Positions 13,753 through 18,937 of a stretch of 18,937 nucleotides of DNA are shown piece by piece. Position 1 is the stretch's first letter; each line of letters opens with the position of its first letter. This DNA is from Chloroflexota bacterium (lineage in GTDB: Bacteria; Chloroflexota; Dehalococcoidia; JAUQQI01). The stretch lies in assembly GCA_030549955.1 (NCBI GenBank), contig JAUQQI010000279.1, positions 1 to 18,937 of the forward strand. Reading direction: 5' to 3'. Below the pieces are notes generated by a model. That model made no database searches. It worked only from the letters and a program-made list of their open reading frames with translations, and was not told where the DNA came from. The position numbers and the translations under genes were made by a program.

Positions 13753-14927
13753 AGGTGGTCTTTCTCGCCCCCAGCTTTCAGTTCCCGCCCCGGCAGGGGG
13801 CAGCTATCCGGAACCTCTACTGGCTCGAGGCGCTGGCCCGGCGGGCAACAGTCTGGCTTGTTACACCGAACCTGAACCCGGACGAGCTGGCCCGCTCGGG
13901 TTTGCCGGTCAGGGTTGTCGCTGGCCCGGCCCCCCGCCGGTCGGTCCCGGACCGGCTTGTGGACCTGCTGGCCGGGCGGGCTGACCTGGCCTGTCGGCTC
14001 TGGTCGCCGGTGCTGGCGGCCGAGCTTGGCCGGGTGCTTCACACCGACCCACCGGACCTGGTCCACATCGGCGGCCTTGAGATGGCCCCGTACCTGCCGG
14101 TGGCAAGGCGGGCTGCACCCACTGCACGGGTTGTCCTGGACGAATACAATGCTGAATATCGCCTTCAATGGTCGGCGTTCCAGGCCGAGGGATTAAACCC
14201 GGTCGGGGCGGTTTACAGTTATGTGCAGGCCAGACGGCTTGAGGAGTTCGAAGCCTGGGTCCTCCGGCAGGTTGACCTGGTCTGGGCGGTATCTGAGGCC
14301 GACCGGGTTGCCCTGAAGCAGCTTGCGCCGGAGGCCCGGATAGAACTTTTGCCGAACTCGGTCGACATCGACTACTACGCCTTCGAGCCCCTGGGCCAAC
14401 GGGAGCCGGCCTTTGTCTTTATCGGCACCCTGGCCTATCGGCCTAACCGGCACGCCGTGAGGTGGCTGGTCCGGCGGGTGCTCCCCGCCGTGCGGCAGGC
14501 CATCCCGGCCGCCGAGCTCTGGGTCGTCGGCCGGGGGCCCGGGGCCCTGGCCGGGGTTCCCGGCGTTCGGGCCTGGGGGGAGGTCGCGGATGAGCGGCCG
14601 GTCCTCCGGCGGGCCGCGGCGACGGTGGTCCCCGTCTGGATGGGGGGCGGTACCCGGTTCAAGGTCCTGGTTGCCCTCGCCCTGGGCTTGCCGGTTGTTG
14701 CGACACCCCTCGGGGTTGAGGGCCTTTGCCTTAAAGCCGGCGTCGAGGCCCTGGTCGCCCCGGACGAGGCCGGGCTTGCCGCCAGCCTCATCCGGCTTCT
14801 TCAGGACCGGGAGCTGGCGGCCCGGATTGCGGTTGCCGGCCGGCGGCGGGTCGAGACCTGCTACGACCGGCGGCGGGTGATGGACCGGGCGGTGGACACC
14901 TACTTTGACCTGGTCAGACCCCGATGA
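13749..14927 (+). CDS. GT4-family glycosyltransferase (TIGR03087-like)
   Basis: A 392-residue GT-B glycosyltransferase. The N-terminus MKVVFLAPSFQFPPRQGAAIR resembles exopolysaccharide-associated transferases of the PEP-CTERM/EpsH type. LDEYNAEYRLQW (129-140 region), ELLPNSVDIDYY and the donor-site VPVWMGGGTRFKVLVALALG, followed by LPVVATPLGVEGL, mark the two lobes. The GGGTRFK variant replaces the usual EGFG of other GT4 members and is typical of this subgroup. It joins the genes on both sides by ATGA overlaps, so it is translationally coupled within the cluster. Donor sugar and acceptor are unknown. Confidence 0.9.
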   Translation: MKVVFLAPSFQFPPRQGAAIRNLYWLEALARRATVWLVTPNLNPDELARSGLPVRVVAGPAPRRSVPDRLVDLLAGRADLACRLWSPVLAAELGRVLHTDPPDLVHIGGLEMAPYLPVARRAAPTARVVLDEYNAEYRLQWSAFQAEGLNPVGAVYSYVQARRLEEFEAWVLRQVDLVWAVSEADRVALKQLAPEARIELLPNSVDIDYYAFEPLGQREPAFVFIGTLAYRPNRHAVRWLVRRVLPAVRQAIPAAELWVVGRGPGALAGVPGVRAWGEVADERPVLRRAAATVVPVWMGGGTRFKVLVALALGLPVVATPLGVEGLCLKAGVEALVAPDEAGLAASLIRLLQDRELAARIAVAGRRRVETCYDRRRVMDRAVDTYFDLVRPR

Positions 14928-16462
14928 GATCGGCCCCTGTCGACCGCCTGATAGTCGGGGCGCTCCTGGCCGGGTTTGCTGCCCTCTATCTTCTAACCCG
15001 GTCAGCCCGGCCGGACCCGGACGCCCTGGCCTTCGCAAGGCTCGCCGAAGCCGGACCGGGGACCCCGGGCTTCTTCCAGGCCGAGCATGTCCTTTACCCG
15101 TTCTGGGGCTGGCTGGCCTATCAGGTCGCCAGGCTCTTCGGCTACGGCGGTCCGGCCGACGGGCCGATGGCAGCCCTGAACGGCCTGGCCGGGGCGGTGG
15201 CCGTGGCCGCCGTCTACCGGCTGGGCCGGGTTGTTCGGCCAGACAGCCGGGGGGTCGGGCTTGGGGCGGCTGTCCTGACCGGCGTAAGTTATGCCCACTG
15301 GCTTCACAGCACCCAGGCTGAAAACCAGATGGTCGCCAACACCCTGGTTCTGACGGGAATTGGGCTCGGCCTCGGCGCAGCCAGGCCTGGGCTGAGCGGG
15401 GGGGTGGCGGGGCTGGGGGTCCTGAGCCACGGGACGGCGGCCCTGCCGGCTGCCATTTTCGGCCTCTGGGTCGCATTCCGGCGGGGGCGGGCCGTGGCCG
15501 CCGGCTACTGGGCAGGCCTCCTTGGAGTCGTCAGCACAGGCTCCCTGCTCGGGGCCGTGGCCGGCGGGGTCGGGTCGTGGGTGGCACTCCTTAGCTGGCT
15601 CGGTGACCGGCCAGCGGTCGGCACCTGGGGCCGCCTGGCCCTCGCCGACCTTCCCATCGGCCTGAAAACGGCCGCCGGCGCCATCCTCTGGCCGGCCGGC
15701 CAGGTAAGCTTCAAGGGTCTGGTTTCGGCCCCACTGAATCCCGGCGGCTGGTTCGGGGTTCTGACATTCCTGTGCGTCCTGGGCCTCGCCGGGGTTGGCC
15801 TTCTCGGGTGGTTTTGGGGCCTTAAATACCGCCACCCGGCCGGCCTCCTTATCGTCAGCTGGGCCGTGGCGGTCGGCCTTTTCGCCCTGGGCTGGGCCCC
15901 TGAAGACCCGCAGTTCTGGACGCTGTGGATTCCGCCGGTAGCCCTGGGCATCGGGAACGTCCTGCTGGCGGAGGCCCGAGCCCGCCGGCCGCGGCCGCCC
16001 TGGGGCGGTGTCCTGGGCGCCGGTGTCGTTGCCGTTGGCCTGACGAATTACGTCCTAGTTTTCGGGCCGGCCGCGAACCCGGCGAACAACCCCGACCTGG
16101 CCCGGGCCCGGTGCCTGGCCAGCATGCTGGGACCGAAGGACGTAGTCATCACCCTCGGCTGGGATTGGGCCGACGGCTATTTGCCCCGGCTCGGTCGCTG
16201 GAAAGTCGTTAGCATCCTTGATACTTACCTCCGGTCGGCCAACAGGGACCCGGTTCGGCTTCAGACCCTGCTCGCCGGGGAGGTCCGGGCCGCCCGGGCT
16301 GCCGGCGGCCGGGCCTACCTGGTCCATTGGCCGGAGCTTACCGACCAAGAGAAGGACTGGCTCGCCCGGACCGGCGGCCCCAGGCCGGATAGCCTTCCGT
16401 TTCAAACCCGTCCCCGGGCCCGGTGCGGGGACCAGACCGTCTTCGAGGTCGTGGGCTTATGA
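14924..16462 (+). CDS. Polytopic membrane protein, probable GT-C-type glycosyltransferase
   Basis: A 512-residue protein with roughly ten hydrophobic segments over the first ~375 residues and a soluble C-terminal domain (~380-512). After the first helix it has DPDALAF (31-37), an acidic pair where GT-C enzymes carry their catalytic Asp. HVLYPFWGWLAYQVARLF (54-71 region) resembles DUF2723/PMT-like first loops. SYAHWLHSTQAENQM (121-136 region) recalls the conserved second-loop segment with a Gln-Ala-Glu. I infer a lipid-linked-sugar-dependent transferase acting on the outer face, but identity is weak and a polymerase-like role is also possible. Both ends are ATGA overlaps. Confidence 0.65.
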   Translation: MRSAPVDRLIVGALLAGFAALYLLTRSARPDPDALAFARLAEAGPGTPGFFQAEHVLYPFWGWLAYQVARLFGYGGPADGPMAALNGLAGAVAVAAVYRLGRVVRPDSRGVGLGAAVLTGVSYAHWLHSTQAENQMVANTLVLTGIGLGLGAARPGLSGGVAGLGVLSHGTAALPAAIFGLWVAFRRGRAVAAGYWAGLLGVVSTGSLLGAVAGGVGSWVALLSWLGDRPAVGTWGRLALADLPIGLKTAAGAILWPAGQVSFKGLVSAPLNPGGWFGVLTFLCVLGLAGVGLLGWFWGLKYRHPAGLLIVSWAVAVGLFALGWAPEDPQFWTLWIPPVALGIGNVLLAEARARRPRPPWGGVLGAGVVAVGLTNYVLVFGPAANPANNPDLARARCLASMLGPKDVVITLGWDWADGYLPRLGRWKVVSILDTYLRSANRDPVRLQTLLAGEVRAARAAGGRAYLVHWPELTDQEKDWLARTGGPRPDSLPFQTRPRARCGDQTVFEVVGL

Positions 16463-18129
16463 AGGGGCGGCAAAGGTTCTGGGTCGGGGTTGTGCTTGTT
16501 GCCGTGGGGCTAGGGGCGGGCGCCCTTTCAGCACCCCCGCTCCTAGAGGCCTGGACGGGCGAAACCGAGCTCAAGCCCCAGGTTGCGGCCGTTCTATCGT
16601 ACATCGGTCAGCCCGCGGTTGAGACCGCCGACCTGGTCCCGGTCCGGTACACCGGGGTCAATCCGTTTGGGGCGAATACCTTCCTGGAGCAGGAGGTCGA
16701 GGAGTGGAAGATTCGGCGGACCCTCGAGCTCATCCGGGCGGCGGGTATCGGGTGGGTCCGGCAGCAGATTCCCTGGGCCGATGTCGAGCCGTTTCGGAAG
16801 GGGGAATTCCGGTGGGAAAAGTATGACCGCATCGTTGACCTGGTCAGCGCCTACGGCCTTGAGCTTGTCGCCCGGCTCGATTACCCGCCGGACTGGAGCC
16901 GCCGGGACAATTCGGTCGCCTTCGGTCCGCCGGATAACATCCGGGATTACGGGGATTTTGTCGAGGCGTTCGTTCGCCGCTACCGGGGCCGGGTCCGGTT
17001 CATTCAGGTCTGGAACGAGCCCAACGCTTTCCCTGAGTGGGGGAACCGGCCGGTGAACGCCGAGGAGTACGTCGCCCTCCTGCGGGAAGCCTACACTCGG
17101 GCCAAGGCTGCGAACCCCGATATCGTCGTCCTGAGCGCGGCCCTCGCCCCGACCCTCGGGACCGGTGATGGGCGGGCTGAAAGCGACCTGGACTTTCTCG
17201 AGAAAATGTACCGGGCCGGGGCCGGCCGCTATTTTGACATTCTGGCCGCCCAGGCTTACGGCCTCTGGACCGGCCCCGGCGACCGGCGGGTCTCTCCCGA
17301 CCGGACAAACTTTTCCCGGGTCCGGCTCATCCGGGAGGTAATGGTCCGGCACGGGGATGCGGCCAAGCCTATCTGGATTACCGAGCTCGGCTGGGACGCC
17401 CTGCCCGACGACTTTCCCGGGCTGGCGACCCACGGGCGGGTCACCCGGGCCCAGCAGGCCCGGTTCACGGCTGACGCTTACCGGCGGATTCTGGCCGAGT
17501 GGCCCTGGGTCGGGGTCGCCTTCTACTGGCACTTCAGGATGGTGACCGACGAGAAGCGGGACCAGCCGGTCTTTTATTTTGGGATGGCCGACCCCGATTT
17601 TACCCTTCACCCAGTTTACTACGCCGTCCGGAACCTGGCCACGGCCCCACCTGTCCTGACTTACGGCTTCAGGCAGGAGGACGACCGGGCCGTCGCTTAC
17701 TCCGGCGACTGGTGGGAGGCCACGGATCCCCAGGCGAGCTTGGGTCGCTACCGGGTCGTTCGGGGCAGTCAGAGCGCGGTCTGGTTCCGGGTCTCGGGGT
17801 CGGACCTCGGAATCCTTTTTCGAGTTGGGCCGGACCAGGGTCGGGCGGTTGTCACGGTCGGGAGTGACGGCGGCCCCGTCCTACGCCGGCAAGTCGACCT
17901 GAACGCCCCGGAAGCGGGGTTCCGGGAGGTCATCGTCTACCGCGATTGGCCGCCGGGACCGTATCAGGTTGAAATCCGGCCGGCCGCCGACCGGGCGGTC
18001 GGGATTGACGGATTCATTGTCGGGCCGGCCCGACCCTTTAATCTCCGGTCGGCCGCCGCACTGGCCATGGTTGTCGGGGCTGTGGTTGCCTTTGGGCTGA
18101 CGTTCCGGAAGTTCTACGTCGGGAAATGA
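16459..18129 (+). CDS. Membrane-anchored clan GH-A glycoside hydrolase (GH39/PslG-like)
   Basis: A 556-residue protein with an N-terminal anchor or signal segment (8-25) and a C-terminal transmembrane helix (530-549). The TIM-barrel part (about 60-395) shows clan-A features: GIGWVRQQIPWADVEP (96-111), IQVWNEPNAFPEWG (182-195) with acid/base Glu187, and PIWITELGWDAL (304-315) with nucleophile Glu309. A beta-rich domain at about 405-523 resembles a carbohydrate-binding or jelly-roll fold. A retaining glycosidase trimming or releasing the exported polymer, as PslG does in the Pseudomonas Psl cluster, fits the context. ATG 16459 overlaps the upstream stop; an in-frame start 36 nt earlier is less likely. 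Confidence 0.85.
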   Translation: MKGRQRFWVGVVLVAVGLGAGALSAPPLLEAWTGETELKPQVAAVLSYIGQPAVETADLVPVRYTGVNPFGANTFLEQEVEEWKIRRTLELIRAAGIGWVRQQIPWADVEPFRKGEFRWEKYDRIVDLVSAYGLELVARLDYPPDWSRRDNSVAFGPPDNIRDYGDFVEAFVRRYRGRVRFIQVWNEPNAFPEWGNRPVNAEEYVALLREAYTRAKAANPDIVVLSAALAPTLGTGDGRAESDLDFLEKMYRAGAGRYFDILAAQAYGLWTGPGDRRVSPDRTNFSRVRLIREVMVRHGDAAKPIWITELGWDALPDDFPGLATHGRVTRAQQARFTADAYRRILAEWPWVGVAFYWHFRMVTDEKRDQPVFYFGMADPDFTLHPVYYAVRNLATAPPVLTYGFRQEDDRAVAYSGDWWEATDPQASLGRYRVVRGSQSAVWFRVSGSDLGILFRVGPDQGRAVVTVGSDGGPVLRRQVDLNAPEAGFREVIVYRDWPPGPYQVEIRPAADRAVGIDGFIVGPARPFNLRSAAALAMVVGAVVAFGLTFRKFYVGK

Positions 18130-18937
18130 CCGGGTCCAGGCTCCTGGTTGTCGCCGCCCTCGCGGCCGCCTTTGGGCTGCGGGTCTACGGCCTCGGTGCC
18201 CAGAGTCTGTGGTCAGACGAGGGAGCAAGCGCCGCGATGACCCAGCGGGCCCCGCTGGAAATCCTGGCGGCCTCCGCCGGGGATATCCACCCGCCCCTTT
18301 ATTATCTTCTGCTGCGGGCGTGGGCCGGGGGCGCCGGCCGGACCGAGTTCGGCCTGAGGTTTTTTTCGGTGCTGGCCGGTGTGCTCACGGTGGCCCTGAC
18401 GGCCCGGCTGGGCGGCCGTCTCTTCGGCGCCCCGGGTCGAATCGTCGCGGCCCTTCTGCTGGGGGTATCGCCCCTTGGTCTCTATTACTCCCAGGAGGCC
18501 CGGATGTATGCCCTGTTGGGGATGTTCGGGGCCCTCGCGATGAACGGCCTCTGGGACCTGACAGCGGTCGCACCTCCCGCAAGCCGCCGGAGGGCCGCGG
18601 CGGCGTATGTCCTGGGCATGGCCGGGACCGTCTACACCCAGTACTTCGGGGTCCTCTTGCTTGGGGCCGCGAACCTCTGGTTCGGCCTGAGCCTTATAGG
18701 CCGCCTGAGAAAGCCGGCAGTTGCGCAACTGGTGGTCTGCTGGGTCGGCCTGCAGTGTCTGGTGGGGGCCGTGGCCGCTCCCTGGTATGTCTGGGTTGCG
18801 TCCCAGCTCGGCCGCTGGGCCACCGGCGTTCCGTCCCGACCGCTGGCCGAGACCGTTCAAGACCTGGCGGCCCAGGTCGTTGCCGGCCCGGCCTGGTCAG
18901 CCCTCGGGCCCCCGGCCGGGCTTGCGGCCCTTGCTCT
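18126..18937 (+). CDS. GT39/PMT-like membrane glycosyltransferase, 3' end cut by window edge
   Basis: The first ~270 residues of a polytopic GT-C transferase (ArnT/PMT superfamily). After the first helix come LWSDEGASAA, with the catalytic-type Asp31-Glu32, then GDIHPPLYYLLLRAW (52-66) and YYSQEARMYAL (120-130). This triad of motifs is characteristic of bacterial GT39-like transferases that use polyprenyl-phosphate sugars on the outer membrane face. Several hydrophobic helices follow. ATG overlaps the glycoside hydrolase stop as ATGA. The frame is open to the last base, so the C-terminal part is outside the window. Acceptor is unknown; decoration of the exopolysaccharide is the contextual guess. 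Confidence 0.88.
   Translation, partial: MTGSRLLVVAALAAAFGLRVYGLGAQSLWSDEGASAAMTQRAPLEILAASAGDIHPPLYYLLLRAWAGGAGRTEFGLRFFSVLAGVLTVALTARLGGRLFGAPGRIVAALLLGVSPLGLYYSQEARMYALLGMFGALAMNGLWDLTAVAPPASRRRAAAAYVLGMAGTVYTQYFGVLLLGAANLWFGLSLIGRLRKPAVAQLVVCWVGLQCLVGAVAAPWYVWVASQLGRWATGVPSRPLAETVQDLAAQVVAGPAWSALGPPAGLAALA

Noticed and set aside
14193..15476. A 427-codon minus-strand open frame opposite a GT4 gene and the membrane protein gene.
   Set aside because: The composition is Pro/Arg/Gly-rich and low in complexity; the plus strand carries a clear GT4 enzyme and ATGA-coupled genes.
1..18937. CRISPR arrays, insertion sequences, tRNA genes, prophage or restriction systems.
   Set aside because: No direct-repeat array, transposase motif, tRNA-like cloverleaf with CCA-type end, integrase or methylase-nuclease pair was seen on either strand.

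Overview
This is an 18.9 kb chromosomal window from a high-GC bacterium. Arg is mostly CGG, GTG and TTG starts are frequent, genes are packed into operons, and a block of coenzyme F420 genes is present. That combination fits F420-containing high-GC lineages such as Actinomycetota, Chloroflexota or a related candidate phylum, but nothing here settles the taxon. I see no phage, transposase, CRISPR array, rRNA or tRNA.

Left end, minus strand (1650 to 1): a small operon reading leftwards encodes a glutaredoxin-like protein, a metallophosphoesterase-fold protein whose metal ligands are largely missing, and a CapA-family protein cut by the window edge. Its promoter region faces that of the next operon across about 130 bp.

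Plus-strand operon 1 (1784 to 8945): an ABC importer (ATPase, permease, lipoprotein binding protein of the NMT1/ThiY/RibY type) is fused by gene overlaps to the late F420 genes cofD, cofC, an NADPH:F420 oxidoreductase gene and cofE. A GT4 glycosyltransferase and a VanZ-like membrane protein follow. CofD, CofC and CofE turn FO (the deazaflavin chromophore) into polyglutamylated F420, and the reductase loads it with hydride. No FO synthase gene is present, which makes the attached importer a candidate for precursor uptake.

Boundary (8946 to 9018): a GC-rich hairpin with a GCAA loop is followed by an AT-rich promoter-like island containing a perfect 10-bp palindrome.

Plus-strand operon 2 (9019 to the end): an exopolysaccharide cluster comprises a polyprenyl-phosphate sugar-1-phosphate transferase, an embedded peptidyl-tRNA hydrolase gene, a methyltransferase with a zinc-ribbon N-terminus, a Wzz-type chain-length protein, two GT4 glycosyltransferases, a polytopic membrane protein, a membrane-anchored clan-A glycoside hydrolase and a GT39-type membrane glycosyltransferase cut by the right edge. 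From 13749 onward every junction is an ATGA overlap. No flippase or Wzy polymerase is visible; they may lie further right.

Of most interest are the importer wired to F420 biosynthesis, a probable CTG start for cofC in a CTGA overlap, -10 boxes placed for leaderless mRNAs, and the degenerate phosphoesterase.
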